Shown here: positions 11,871 to 23,655 of the stretch, one piece after another
Numbering within the stretch: the first letter of the stretch is position 1
Layout: the number at the start of each line of letters is the position of its first letter
Source: Isoetes taiwanensis
Taxonomy: Eukaryota > Streptophyta > Lycopodiopsida > Isoetales > Isoetaceae
DNA: 64,000 nucleotides
NCBI GenBank assembly: GCA_021234155.1
Contig: JAJEKV010000136.1
Location: 124,001-188,000, forward strand
Direction of reading: 5' to 3'
The notes under the pieces: generated by a model
What the model saw: the letters and a program-made list of their open reading frames with translations, nothing else
Database searches by the model: none
What the model was told of the DNA's origin: nothing
Made by a program: the position numbers and the translations under genes

Positions 11871-12655
11871 ACGTGTAGAATAACGTGTAGAATAGCTGAC
11901 ATATGGATTTGCAAGGAGATCTTAAATATTTGTATTCAATGCATGCTTCTGAGTTTTCCCATGGGTGCTTTTCGCAATATTATTGTAGCCCAAGTCATCA
12001 ACCAGAGAGAATACCTTTCTTGACTGAATATCTCCAATATAACAACAATTTGCGTGACACCGAGTGAATTTGTACTTGAATTGCAAGAGGCAACAACATC
12101 ATTCCTACGGTTCATATAGGTGGTATCCATATTCATTGGACTGAAAAAACCTTACATCATGCTTGCCCTAAGTTCATAAGGCTAGCAAGAATATTTTATA
12201 TGATCGAGTTAATGACCTTTGCATCTAAAATGATACACTTATGGAAAATTTGCAAGTAGATTGCCATAGACACTTTGACGGACTGTATCTCTCACATCCG
12301 GTGTCAGATTTTCATGTGCTTGGGCTTGTTGGAAAGCTGGTTCAGAGAGCTTTCCAACGGTGTATGGTACTTGCATGCTTGTCTTTGTTTCAGTGCTCAA
12401 ATCTGCTGTTTTCCGGGCTGTGTGCTAGGGTTTTTGTGGCAGCCCTTCTTCTTCCTTCTTTGAGAAGTATAGCCCTCGCCTGATGCCGTTGTTGGCCTTG
12501 GCCACGCGGTGTTGAAAGGTGTGTGTTGTACTCTTATTGAAGGTTACGAGAATGTTTTACTAATTCATACCCTAGTTTCGATGGTGTTGTTGATGAAAGT
12601 CCGACACCAATATAGGGATTGGCGATGTTTTAGTAAGTATTGAGAAAGGGTTTCG
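11871..12655. other. No gene seen; left flank of LINE copy 1
   Basis: A mixed-composition stretch without recognisable genes. It runs up to the 5' end of the LINE at about 12660. Confidence 0.35.
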
Positions 12656-12757
12656 CGATTGACTAGCCCAAAAAGGTGCTCGGCCCGCGTTCTTGAGCCC
12701 CCAAATTCAATTCTAGGCACCCTTTCCGCAGCGAGAGATCCCTCAAACTTTGGAAGT

Positions 12758-13300
12758 CATGCCCACAGAAGATGGGCGGCACAGGAAACCCAAGGCGAGG
12801 GGCCCGCGACAAACGGTCCCGATCGGCCATCATGGGCCGGGGGGAGAGTCATCCTCCATGAAGAAGGAGGCTCGGGCTAAGGCTAAGGCCCCTCGCCGAG
12901 GCCGGCCCGGCCCGGAAGGGATTAATTGCTCGAGACCACATAGGAACTCCTCCCGCCGAAGAGAATTGGAGCCACGTCAAAGCGGGAATGGAGGCTAACG
13001 GTGCTCGTATTGAGGCTAACGATTACCGGGCCGGGCATGGCGATGGAGATGGAGTCCCTCGCATCCCATGTGCTCAAAAGGCAAATCGGGTCGAGGAAGA
13101 ACCGTGATCACAGTGCTTGAGACCCGCGACGATGCGATGTGGAAGATGGCCTTGGCCTTGCACACTTCGAAGCCAGAAGCAGCCAGCAGAGGTTGCCGAC
13201 ATGCGGCCCGCCTAGACTCACAGGTTCATCACTCCGACACCATGACACAGAGAGGGAGCCGCAATGAATGGAGACGATGGTCACGCCGCTCCTGGCGGCC
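12758..13300 (+). pseudogene. LINE copy 1 ORF1-like region
   Basis: The frame opening near 12758 contains the very basic stretch MKKEARAKAKAP, shared with copy 2 at about 34130. A Lys/Arg-rich protein ahead of an endonuclease-RT frame fits a nucleic-acid-binding LINE ORF1, but no RRM or zinc knuckle is seen. The frame shifts repeatedly after about 80 residues. Function is inferred from position and charge. Confidence 0.45.
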
Positions 13301-14374
13301 GAGGTAGAGGCGGCCCACCACCATGGCACGGGGAGCACTGGCCGCTCTTTGCGCACTGACCTGCATACGCACCGGGATCTTCGAGTAAGATCGAACAAGA
13401 AGCCCCGCCGACGCTGTGGGTGGCCGGGCTCGAGCACGCCCGCTACTCGTGAGCCGGAGCTCCGTGGATCGCGGGCAACCATCCACGCATTGCAGCCGTG
13501 GTCTCCCTACCGAGGTTCATAGTCACCGCAAGTGATCTGGTGAGGAGATGGGCAAAGCGGCGGGCTCAAGCTGTGCTCCCCGACTTCCTGAGGGGCGAAG
13601 CAGCGGGCGGCCGCTATCGCCCCGGCCTCCCGCCCGGCAGCCCGTCCCGCCGCTTTGCCCCCGGCCACACTCCGGTCACTCCCGCCATCCCGGCCACCAC
13701 CACCACCCCGGCCGGGGACCCGGCCTTCGCCCACCTTGGACCCCCAGCCGCAGAACTCGAGGCCTTGGCCGGAGAGGCCCAATCGGTAGTTCGAGGTATG
13801 CGAGGCGGCGAGGGGAGAGTCACGCCCACAACATCCGAACACACATTCTCGTCGGATGACATTCCGGGGCGATTCACATTTCTCGGCGGCGGCATGGGGC
13901 TCGGCGCCGGGCCGTGGACCGCATTGTCATATTCCGCGGTTCGCGGATGCACAGTGCGTGATGCCATATTGCGCCCGGAGGCGGATGTTGAAGGGGACAT
14001 CCACGTATGTGGGCCGGGACCTCACACCCGTACAGCGGGAGGCACGCCTTGAGCGAGGGGCTTGTCAGGGTCGAGGCATTTAAGCCAGCGGGGGTGCCGC
14101 GGGGATTGGTTCGGCGGGGATGCATTTTTAAAACTGACACCGCTCTTCTGCTGCGGAACCGCATGACCCCAACCCCACCGTACCGCAGCGGCCACAGCCG
14201 CTTCTACTACCACGGCCCCCCTTCTCCTGCTCCTACTCCACGCTCCCTCGCGGCCCCACCCTCTCGGCCACATCTTTTGCCTCCGCTCCATCTACTTCTC
14301 CTCGGCCTCTGCTTCCCGCCCTCCCCGCTGACTCGAGTTGCGCATACCATCCTGGGCCGACAAATAGGAATTGT

Positions 14375-17300
14375 GTCTCGGGTGGTCTCATGGAACTGTC
14401 GAGGCTTCCCTTGGCGAAGGGGGGATCCCCGAACTCCTCCGTGGCGGCCCGGTATGGATCTCATCTTCCTCATGGAGACATGGGAGCATCTTTGGACACA
14501 AGCTACGATTTCTTAGGGTTACCAACATTTCTCGGTCTTCAATACTTGTACAGGACGGCGGGGTCATGGTGGAGTGGCTTGCTACTACCGGGACAACCTT
14601 GGCACATTCGGTTACCCTCCGGAAGAGCAGACCCGGACACAACCCGGTACTACGGGTTCGTGTGCATAATACCGGTGGCAACCCTCTTTCTCGGCGCTGT
14701 TATTTCCCTCGCAGAGCGGCACCTTCTATCGCGACCACCCCCGATCGCGGATAGGATGGACCCGTATGTCGATCTATATGATGACATCTGTTAAACATCG
14801 GCGGTTGGGTAGGGTCGTCCTTCTTGGAGATTTCAATGCGGACAGAGTAGAGCAGCCCATGCGACTTGACCCCCTACGACGGCGATGTCCGGCAGTTTCG
14901 CCCAGAAGTAGCCCTGGCCGCGGCGGGTCGGATGACAGCCAGTCTTTCGCTTTGGCGGGGGCGGTTGCTCTGCTATGTGGCATTTTGACTTGATAATTTG
15001 CAATGGCCTTTCCACGGTGGCCCGATTCTCATAAGTGCACATGCGAGGCGAGGACAATCGGGGGAGGGTCTAGTGTGGTGGACTATGTGCTTGTAGTTCG
15101 CAAGATATGCATCTCATCGGTCGTTTCGGGTGGGCCTGACGGTCGGGATGAGGAGGTCGACTCGAGATCACCTCCCACTTTATTTGGACCTGGTTTGGCG
15201 AGCCGCGGAACCCCCACTATGCCAGCCCTCGCCGTCCTCGGTTGAGACTTCGATTATGGCGGTGAGAGGACTGGCAAGATGCTCATGAGCGCCCTCGGTA
15301 ATTTGCGAGACCTCCACACTAGAAGCGGCCGAGATGGACCCACCGACTTCGCTATTACGGGATCACGGCCGGGCCGGTGCTTTGGCGGACCCCCAGCGTC
15401 GCCCTTTCGGGGTCAGCAACATTCCGCGTAACCGATGGTTTGATCGCGGATGTAAAAAACATAGCTGGCGGCTTCCGTCACATCTGGATCCGGTACCGGC
15501 TTACGGGGAGCCACCACGATGCAGCTCATCGCGGAAGGACACAAAGGCGCGGTACCTTTGCCAAGCATCGGGGGAGATGTTGACTCTTTGGACACTCATC
15601 CTCGAACCTTTTGGCGCAGAGTGCTTGAAGGCCAGCCCAGCCCTACGGGGGACATCACACGAGGCGGTGGGAGCGGTACTTGCGGCGGCTCTATGACCGG
15701 CGGGGGCAGCGTGACGCCCATACCCCCACGGGATGGCCCCCATTGGTTCGTGGATGAGGATGTTGAGGAGGGCCCGCAGCGGCTAGCTAATGGGAAGGCG
15801 GTGACCACCGATGGTATGCTTGGGCGAAGTTACTCAAGTGGGGCGGGGCGGCCGCTTGTGGCCTGGGTCCTCACTACTGTTCAGCGAGCATTGCGGGGAG
15901 GGTTTGCCCCGTTCCAATGGACCTGGCCGGGTTGTTCCCATTCACAAAGCGGGCGACCCACCTTTGTCAGGCCAATTCACCTACGGACGATCATGGTCGA
16001 TTCGATTATTTGCCAAACCGTTGGGTGGCATTCTCGGCGGCAGTTGATTGACCGGGCGGAGGAGCGGATGTCGCGAGCCCTCGCAGGCGGGCTTTGACCC
16101 GCCACTCAACGATTGACCATATCTTTACGGCTGCGGCACCGATTGAAGACGGCCCGGAATCACCTACCGGACTTGTATTCTTTGCTTTGTGGACCTTCTA
16201 AAAGGCTTTTGATCTGGTCCAAGGGAAAAGTTGTGGGCTAGATCTGCGTCAAGCTGGGGCTCCATTTGCACGTGCGAGAATGCCATATACGAGGTTGTAT
16301 GAGAGTTGTTTTGGCGGGGATGCGGTCGGCCAGCCAAGCATTTACCGGTAGTATCGAGTCGGCGGGGGTTGCCCCTCGCCGACACTTTTTGGCCTCTACA
16401 TTGATCGGTTAGAGCCCCGCTTCGCGAGCATGGGGGGATGGCATACATCTTTTGCACCAGGTCATCGCCGGCTCATCTATGCGGGACGATGTTGGCTTTG
16501 CTGGCCCACACCCGGAAGATATGCAGTCTCACGGATGCCCTAGACACATTTTGTCGGGCTCTGAGACATGCAGCGCGTCAATCACGGGTCAAGACCGGGG
16601 TGGTTCTCATATCCTCTTCCGCCACCCCATGCCTCCTCGTGACTCACATATCGGGGGCGGCACGGTGGGCGTCCGCCCACCTACAAGTACCTGGGGGTGG
16701 AGTTCCCCTCCTCGCCTCTTTGGGGCGCGTCTATCCGCTACTGGGTGGCAAGAGGTCGGAAAGCGCTTTATGCAATCTGAGAACAAGGTCCAGGCAGAGC
16801 TATATGATTGGGGCCATCAGTCACATCCTGTTCGCACCGGTCGAGATTCGGTCCTTCATGCACGGGGTCGAGGTTTGGGGCCCCTATCGTCTCTTGACGA
16901 CACGGAATGACTTGGGCTTGGTGCGAGAAGGCATTTTTGGCACGGGCACTTGGGGTGAAACCTTGATCCCCTATCGATTCTCGGCTGCAGAAACCGGATT
17001 CTTGCCGCTTCAGCGGGCGACCCTTGATAGACACATCGTCTATTTTTGAGAAAGTGGTTACTATGGGTGATGCTCGGCTCCGCGACCGGCTTACACCTTG
17101 TGGCCATGAGTCATGGCTTAGGGCTGTTGGAGGGGTAAGAGAGATCGAGTGGTTCGCCCAGATGGAACGATGCGAGAACCGATAATGTTGGTAGGCAAAT
17201 GCACCCGATCGTGATGTCGTGGCGGGAGTACCTAGATGCTTGTTTCCTTGGCAAGCTCGGGATCCCATTGCTCTAGAGCAGGTCAAAATGGCCCATTACA

Positions 17301-17681
17301 AAGGAGCACATCAACCCCGTGTTAGCCCGGGGCCCACACCTCTACTGCGTTCCCTGCCTGCCCCGAAAAGCGCAGCTCATTGCCTCCATTCGCGACAGTG
17401 CCCACCATCTTCGCGATCGAGGAGGCGGGGTGGATTGGGGAGCCCCGCCAGACGAGCTGTCGTCTTTGTCAAGCGGGTGCCGTTGAGGATGAGTCTCACA
17501 CTTTCGAGTTGCCAGGCTCTCCGCCGGTCGGTCGGGCCGATCACGCTCCCTTAATGCGGCTGGGCGTGCCCTTGCATTTGCCGATGAACACACCGCCAAG
17601 ATGCGTGCCACGGGGTCATACATCCGGGAGGTACCGGACTCGCGAGGTCACCTTTGCCCCACCGGGTCGTGTCCGTGACTA
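14375..17681 (+). pseudogene. LINE copy 1 ORF2: endonuclease, reverse transcriptase, C-terminal Cys/His region
   Basis: Read across frames, it opens with the endonuclease start VVSWNCRGFPW near 14383 and continues with RVVLLGDFNA near 14811, typical of apurinic-type LINE endonucleases. RT segments follow: VPIHKAGDP near 15935, then the motif-A remnant near 16190 (LVFFALWTF..AFD in mixed frames) and the YADD position at 16487-16500. The C terminus matches copy 3. The YADD codons read TATGCGGGACGAT, one base too many for a frame. At least a dozen frame changes make it dead. Confidence 0.75.
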
Positions 17682-17682
17682 G

Positions 17683-17912
17683 GCACTACGGGGTGGTGCA
17701 TGATTTGTATATATTGGGATGTTTTCGCATTTTATATGATTAGCACGGTTTGTGTCAGGTGATTGTCGCCACAGTTTTTCCTCGAAAACCCTTCGGGGCG
17801 GGGGTTTTTTAATCCGGGCAGTAATCCGCTTGCTGCGTTTTTGTATTGGGTCCCATAGACCGATTGGTCTCCGTGGACGATAAAAGTAACTTCCTTCCTT
17901 CCTTCCTTCCAT
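17683..17912 (+). repeat. LINE copy 1 3' UTR with terminal hairpin and CTTC tail
   Basis: It contains TTTTTCCTCGAAAACCC, then CTTCGGGGCGGGGGTTTTTT, then AGACC-GATT-GGTCT, which can form a small hairpin, CCGTGGACGATAAAA, and the microsatellite. The same block ends copies 2 and 3 and the short elements at 21633-21816 and 23458-23655. In other LINEs such 3' hairpins are where the RT binds its RNA; here that role is inference. Confidence 0.75.
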
Positions 17913-18355
17913 GCTACCTGTTCTACATTCCCAAGTTGAAGCTTCGGTACATGGATTGCACAACACAGCGTTCTAAGCATACTATCACAAGCCTTTACCA
18001 AACATACAACATATCCATTTTCCTTCTTCCATTTCAGATCAAAATTTAGCAAGGTGTTCTAAAAATGTTTGCAACGCCATCAGTACCAATAGAATTGCAT
18101 TCATGCCCAACAACACCCCATGCCATACTCTTGCGTCCTCCAAGCCACATTGTCTATTCTAGCCAACAGTCAAACAAGCACCCCTTCATGTTATTACTAA
18201 GCCCGGCAACGCCGGGCACCATAACGAGTATTTCCTAATGAGAAAATGTTTGTTTGCATTTTGGAGATGTGTGCTAGCTTAGGAGCCTTAGCCAAGGGTA
18301 GAGAGATATACAGGGAAATGTGAGGAAGGGATATGGAAAAGATTTGTTTGTTGCC
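17913..18355. other. AT-rich stretch, no gene seen
   Basis: Flank of LINE copy 1. It contains only a small GC-rich inverted repeat, GCCCGGCAACGCCGGGC, at about 18201-18217. Confidence 0.35.
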
Positions 18356-18359
18356 ATTT

Positions 18360-18490
18360 TTTTGCTCTGTGTATGTGAAATATGGTGCACTAACAGAGGC
18401 ACAAGAAATCTTTGATCAGTTGCCAGTCCAAGATGTTGGCAACTTATGGACCTGCATCTTGCTTTGCATATCAATACATTTTGTCGGAGC
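18360..18490 (+). pseudogene. PPR protein pseudogene fragment
   Basis: The plus strand reads CSVYVKYGALTEAQEIFDQL followed by PVQDVGN. This matches the consensus second helix of a PPR repeat (VYVKYG.L.EAQEIFD.LP..DV). Sequence on both sides does not continue the repeats in frame. It is a small relic, similar in kind to 7956-8540 but not an exact copy. Confidence 0.6.
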
Positions 18491-19365
18491 AATGTAGATG
18501 GCATGAGAAAGTGATTGTTTTTAGGATGCAAATGTTAGTTCTAGCTGGTTTACTGGAAAAAGTTTGCAACTCTGTAGCTGTGCTGTAATGATTCCTACGA
18601 AACTTTTATCGTTTAGGTAACCATTCTTACTGTACATGATGGTATATGACTTGCTAGTGTTTCTGTCGTACGAGTCAACATATATATTCTCAAATTAAAT
18701 AACATCAAGTTATCAGTCTATTAAGCTGCAATTATGAAACTATTGGTATCCTGCATCATTCCCATGCGGTAAGCTATGTGACCAGACTTTTCAGCTTGTA
18801 GATAAGGTTTCGTCAACTTCTTGACTAAACTCCTCCCAGATTGCTTCTACATGTGCTCCTGAAACAAAAAAATCTAAACACCGGGTTCAGCTTATAATGT
18901 AGCAGTTATGTTCCACATTTGAATAATCTAGTATCTTGCCAATCTGTTGGTCGAGACAGTTGTGGTAGCAGTGGAAGGAATGGCCGGGACGAATCTAGAA
19001 ATTTTGGTAGTGATTCTGATAAGTTGTTATATGATATATAGGTGATCATTTTGGAGAAATTCCTAGGCAGTCAGAGAATCAAGGGTTGACTACCCCCAGG
19101 TTAAGCTCAGACAATGCTAGTTGCAACAATAATAACCTGTTTTCAAGCCTATTATTTTCATGTCGAGGCAAGATCTTCCTGGTCCTGAGGGTTTAACATC
19201 CAGCTTGCTATGGCTGGAACCAGAAACTCTGACCCTGGAGAAACACCTTCGCGACGTTACTTAGAATTTCCATAACATGGCATCCCATAAAATATGTGCA
19301 TCCATCTTTCATATTGATATCCATCTCCCAGAATCTGTCATCCTAAACTATTGTTTGATGTATCA
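18491..19365. other. AT-rich stretch, no gene seen
   Basis: No frame with recognisable motifs and no structured repeat noticed. Confidence 0.35.
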
Positions 19366-19369
19366 GCCT

Positions 19370-20105
19370 AGTTATATCAACTTGCTAAAAGTTTCTACTG
19401 CACCCAAGGTGTGGCTAATGCCAAATTTTGTCAATTTTGTTACGACTTCAACAACTGACTTCAATGCATGACTTTCTTCCACTAAGAGCGGACTCAACTT
19501 CTTTAGTGCACCAAAGCTGTCATGAAAGACATTCCCAATCCTGATCAGTAAAGTATGTGCCAATAAACCTTACCATCATTTCTGTAATTTCTTGTCCAAC
19601 AAAAATTCTTGCAAACAAGCCTGGGATCTCTGGCCTCACAAGCAGAACAAATGCCCTGAATGTGTTTTGTATGTCTTTGTACATACGACATTTGGAGCAA
19701 ACAATTATCATGACACTAAATGCTTCACTCTGGAGAGTCCTCTTATCTGATTCCAATACGGGTAACAATATCTTCCATGCAACCTGTCTTGCATGTGGCT
19801 TCCCATATCATAAGAGACAAGGAACCATAGATATGCATCTTTCTGGATCTGACAACTCAAGTATTTGGAATGCATCATCCCATCTAGTATCAAGGTAAAG
19901 TGCAACCTATAATAACATTTATATCTCCCAATAAGTGAGACTTCCACTAGAGAAGTTATATCCACGGAGTTATAGAAGCAACTGTAACAAATAGGTCCCT
20001 TGCACCTTGTTCCATATCCTTCAAAATAAACTCAAGAGAGCCAAACACAGTTGCTGCATTCCGACCATCTTCAAGAGAATATATGAAAGTTGCGGGCTTG
20101 TGATA
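19370..20105 (-). pseudogene. Broken helical protein gene fragment, family not recognised
   Basis: On the minus strand, protein-like segments line up in order: about 20103-19962 (TVFGSLEFILKDMEQGARDL then FVTVASITPW), 19883-19770, 19768-19520 (RTLQSEAFSVMIIVCSKCRM, PEIPGLFARIFVGQEITEMM) and 19555-19372 (VFHDSFGALKKLSPLLVEES). They are alternating hydrophobic helices, perhaps HEAT/ARM-like. A stop ends the first, and a frame change near 19550 joins the last two. It may be the exon remains of a cellular gene. I do not recognise the family. Confidence 0.4.
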
Positions 20106-21630
20106 GGTGTGCATCTTGGAATAATTTGTCTATTGGGATGTTTTGCAAACTAAAATGAGCATCCACAAGGTCCACCTTTAAGCATAATATAGAAGAAACA
20201 AGTTCAAAGAAAGTAGTTAAGTTGGATGCCTATCTACTTGGATGAGTCAAAGGGTTGTCCTATCTAGTTGGATGAGTCAAAGGGTTTGTTGTACGTATTG
20301 GCGATTGAGCTAACATCTTCCTTGAGTGAAATATAAAACAATATCTACACTTCCTTAGCAAAAATAAAAATCATTACGATGTTGTGAAGATCTAATTAAG
20401 TTATTGGTATTCTAGACTAGACATATAGGATTTAAAGATCGTATTTGGTTCGTCAAATATAAACATACCTATTCTCAAGCATGCCAAGTTGAGTAGTGGA
20501 AGCTAAACCAGTCAAGGATGCTACCATAAATACGCAGTAACTATTTGTAAGGTGATGGATAAACGTTATGTAGATGAATATAAAGTTCATCTCCTATCTA
20601 TTTCTCCACTCTCTATTCCTCAAACAATTCAAGGAAATTAATGATGATGCAAGAGGATGTTAACCTATAGCTTAAAAAGTACAATGTGAATGCGTAGTAT
20701 GGTTTGAGTTCCATGGATGATAATTACCCATATCCTGCAGGTATTCCTTGTAGCCAAGTTGAGTAGTCATAAAAAAAAAAAAATTTGATGAACGTGGACC
20801 TTTATTACTCAAAAGAATACAAAGAGTATATGGGGGACTCAAAACCCAGTGGAGTAGATATCCACTAGAGCAACACTAACCACCACATACATAACATAAA
20901 AAAGCAGAGAATACAGATCACCATGAGCACAACTATTTCGGGAAAGATAGATACTGCTTCAACCAAGGTAGCGACAAAATGGCGTGAGTCTACCACCAGC
21001 TTAGTGATATATAACCTTCCAGTTGTGCAAAAACAGGTAATAACTTAGTAGTGGAAGGTTCTTTGCATTCAATAAGGTTATACATATCTGTCCACCCCTC
21101 TCGCGAGTCATTGCTGTCGTGTATTTTGATTGACAAAAACATGTAACAAAGTGCCTCATTTTAGTAAACATTGTGGAAAATGTCTGGCCAGTTTGCCTAT
21201 AATAAAGTTGAATTGAACATGCTAATAAAAAATAGTAGCATGTTGATATCTCCTTCTTTTTACAGTAGTCCTTTATGCAAATATGCTTAATTTATGGACA
21301 TCCAGGGAGGCTCTTGGTTCATTCTCTCCATATCCTTCACATTTGCATAGGTATATGGCGTATGCATTATAAATTGCACCACTATATGTGCTATACAAGG
21401 AGCAACATAGTCTTACATAGTTGATGTTTGCGATTTCATGATCCTTTTTACTCAACAATTAGCCCAAACTAATGCCTTCATTGAATCACCATAATGAAGC
21501 CAAAATAAACCTAAAACATGCTTATTGCTATAAGTTCTTGCAAGCTCCACAATGCTATTCAGGCAACTAATGAGAAACCTACTAGCATCAATGGCATGTA
21601 CATCAACTCAGAGGCTTCCATTGCAAGAAC
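20106..21630. other. AT-rich stretch, no gene seen
   Basis: A tandem duplication of about 33 bp (CTATCTASTTGGATGAGTCA AAGGG) lies at 20229-20286. A poly(A) run at 20771-20783 may mark an old insertion. Nothing else is supportable. Confidence 0.4.
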
Positions 21631-21632
21631 CA

Positions 21633-21816
21633 TGGGTATACTTATTACTACCAAGGTTTTTCCCTAGAAACCCTTCAGGGGAGGGGAGGGGATTAATCCT
21701 GACAGTAATACGCGTGCTGCTTTCTTTATTTGGGCCCCATGGGCCAATTGGTCTTTGTGGACGATAATACATTTTATTCTATTCTATTATATTCTATTCT
21801 ATTCTATTTATCACGT
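21633..21816 (+). mobile_element. Short retroposon sharing the LINE 3' end, ATTCT tail
   Basis: It starts at CTTATTACTACCAAGG and continues with TTTTTCCCTAGAAACCC, a G-rich block, GGCC-AATT-GGTC, TTTGTGGACGATAA and TATTC/ATTCT units. It matches the last roughly 150 bp of LINE copies 1-3. The tail unit is a pentamer, whereas the LINEs carry CTTC. It is either a 5'-truncated LINE or a SINE borrowing the LINE end. A related copy lies on the minus strand at 23458-23655, with a similar 5' start. Confidence 0.65.
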
Positions 21817-23140
21817 TCCAGATTTACTATGCAAAACAAATCAAGTTCCTAGAAAATGACTATTTCTTGTATATGGCTCCTTGGGTAGTACATTTTGATG
21901 ACCACCTTGGGTCTGAAGTTCAATTTGGGACCATGTCATGATCCCATTGCCATGCCTCCAACACCCGAATGCTATGCAACAAAACATAAGGCATTAGATA
22001 GACTACCAATTTATATTCCAAAATAATCCCACACCCTCATCCCCCGCAACTAACAAGGATTTACAACACAAAAAGATCGGACATGCCATCGACACTAATC
22101 TATTTGCCATAGCATTGGCACTATGGCAAGGGAATGCATCTTTGATGAAAAAAAAAATAAAAAATAAAAAAAAAATGATTCTTATCCTAACAAATCACTA
22201 TTGGTTTATGATTGTCATTTTGTCTATAAACCATCCAACATGCTCTTTAAAATTAGTTTTAAGTTATGTAAATGACATGAGTTTCTATGGATGCATGTGA
22301 AAATTTTGGGTCATAGTGTGTTAGCAAGATGTTACTTTTCTTAAAGAAGCACCACAACATATAGCATTCAAAAAAAGTCATGCCTCTCACGATTTTGTTT
22401 CTTAGTATAATCATTATTTATCTAAACATATATAATTGAGTTTGTCTAAAGTGCTTTTGACGTGTCGGCAACAGGTGAATTGTTTCGAAAAAATAGTGAG
22501 GGTTATTTTTCGTTGACGAAAGTTACAGTTGTTTCTTTCTTGTTATTCCATTGTAGTCTAGGTCGCGTCAAATCACTTTGAACCACGTTAGGACACAGCC
22601 ATAGCGAGGGGTCCGGTAGTGCTGCAGAAGCTCTGATCCGCATGCAGAGGTATTTGAGATCTGTAAATTTTTGGCCTAATTACATTAATTATCAAATAAT
22701 TTGAGAATGAAATTTCTAAGATCGATGAGTGTTCGAGTTTATCATCGCCCTAATTTGCCTAGGCTTTTCAAGAAGGGCTAGCTTCCATTTCAAGCAGAAA
22801 TTTTAGCCCGATCTGTGCCGCCTTTTGCCAGATGGATTGCTAGACTTAGGGTGAGTATTGGAGATATGTGCAGTGGAAGAAGGGGTAGCGATGGTATTGA
22901 GAACAAGTGTGGAGCTCCGGCTTCTGATTCTATGGTGCTTCCAAGCAAGAAGAAGTGAGGTCCACGCTTGAGAGCAACATTTGCTGCACATTTTATATGA
23001 AAGCTCCGCTCCGATTTATTGCCTCTCCTAGTAAAATCAATCCAGCTTAAGAGCTTAGTCCCACCTGATTTGATGGTCCATTTCTTCACTTGTATGCTTA
23101 AACACTATTATTCCTATGTTCCGGATTTGTGTATAAAATG
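21817..23140. other. AT-rich stretch, no gene seen
   Basis: A-rich microsatellite at 22149-22175. No recognisable coding motif on either strand, including the mixed-composition stretch 22780-23090. Confidence 0.35.
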
Positions 23141-23144
23141 GGCT

Positions 23145-23231
23145 ATTATGTTTGTGGTAGCCTCGGACCCTGCATTATGTTTGTGGTAGCCTCAGACCCT
23201 GCATTATGTTTGTGGTAGCCTCAGGCCCTGA
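23145..23231. repeat. 29-bp tandem repeat, three copies
   Basis: The unit ATTATGTTTGTGGTAGCCTC plus RGRCCCTGC repeats three times with one or two substitutions. Confidence 0.85.
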
Positions 23232-23394
23232 ATGCAGGAGGATAAACATTGTCAGTTTCGGATTTAGCCAGAGCAATAGGGCTCAGCATCCCACAAATTT
23301 GCACATCGAGCTATCGCATAATTCATAGCAGCAACATGTACATTTTGTTTCTTTTTAGATCGCTGTTCATGTTTAACTACAACAGATTTCCAAA

Positions 23395-23655
23395 CTTTTC
23401 TTCCTGAAGAAGATAAGATAAGATGAATTTTTACGTCCACGGGAACCCAACGGATTAAGAATAGAATAGAATAGAATAGAATAGAATAGAATAGAATAGA
23501 ATAGAATAGAATAGAATAGAATAGGTTTTTAGCGTCCACGAAGACCAATTGGCCTATGGGACCCAAACAAAAAGAGAGCAGCAAGCGTATTACTGACAGG
23601 ATTAAAAAACCCCCGCCCCGAAGGGTTTTCGAGGGAAAAACCTTAGCAGTAATAA
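23395..23655 (-). mobile_element. Two retroposon 3' ends in tandem
   Basis: On the minus strand, an element like the one at 21633 runs from 23655 (CATGCTTATTACTGCTAAGG) to GTGGACGCTAAAAACC and a tail of about 13 TATTC units at 23525-23458. Directly after it comes a second 3' end, ATCC-GTT-GGGT, CCCGTGGACGTAAAAATTC, with TATCT units to 23395. That second end matches the family at 6101-6290. So two families with different hairpin stems and tails abut here. Confidence 0.7.

Larger units (their letters stand above)
12660..17912 (+). mobile_element. LINE copy 1 (endonuclease plus RT type), near full length, decayed
   Basis: A GC-rich element whose order is: 5' leader, basic ORF1-like region, ORF2 with endonuclease and reverse transcriptase, Cys/His C terminus, and a 3' UTR ending in a CTTC microsatellite at 17884-17910. 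It aligns along its length with copy 2 (33570-39155), and its 3' part aligns with copy 3 (42516-44521). The leader carries one unit of the CCCAAAAAGGTGCTC...CAAACTTTGG block that is tandem in copy 2. All frames are broken by many short indels. I could not identify a target-site duplication. Confidence 0.85.

Noticed and set aside
13108-14052. Long overlapping frames on both strands in LINE copy 1
   Set aside because: High GC reduces stops; these are shadows of the decayed LINE and have no domain support.
23460-23525. CRISPR-like or satellite array
   Set aside because: It is a simple pentanucleotide tail without spacers.
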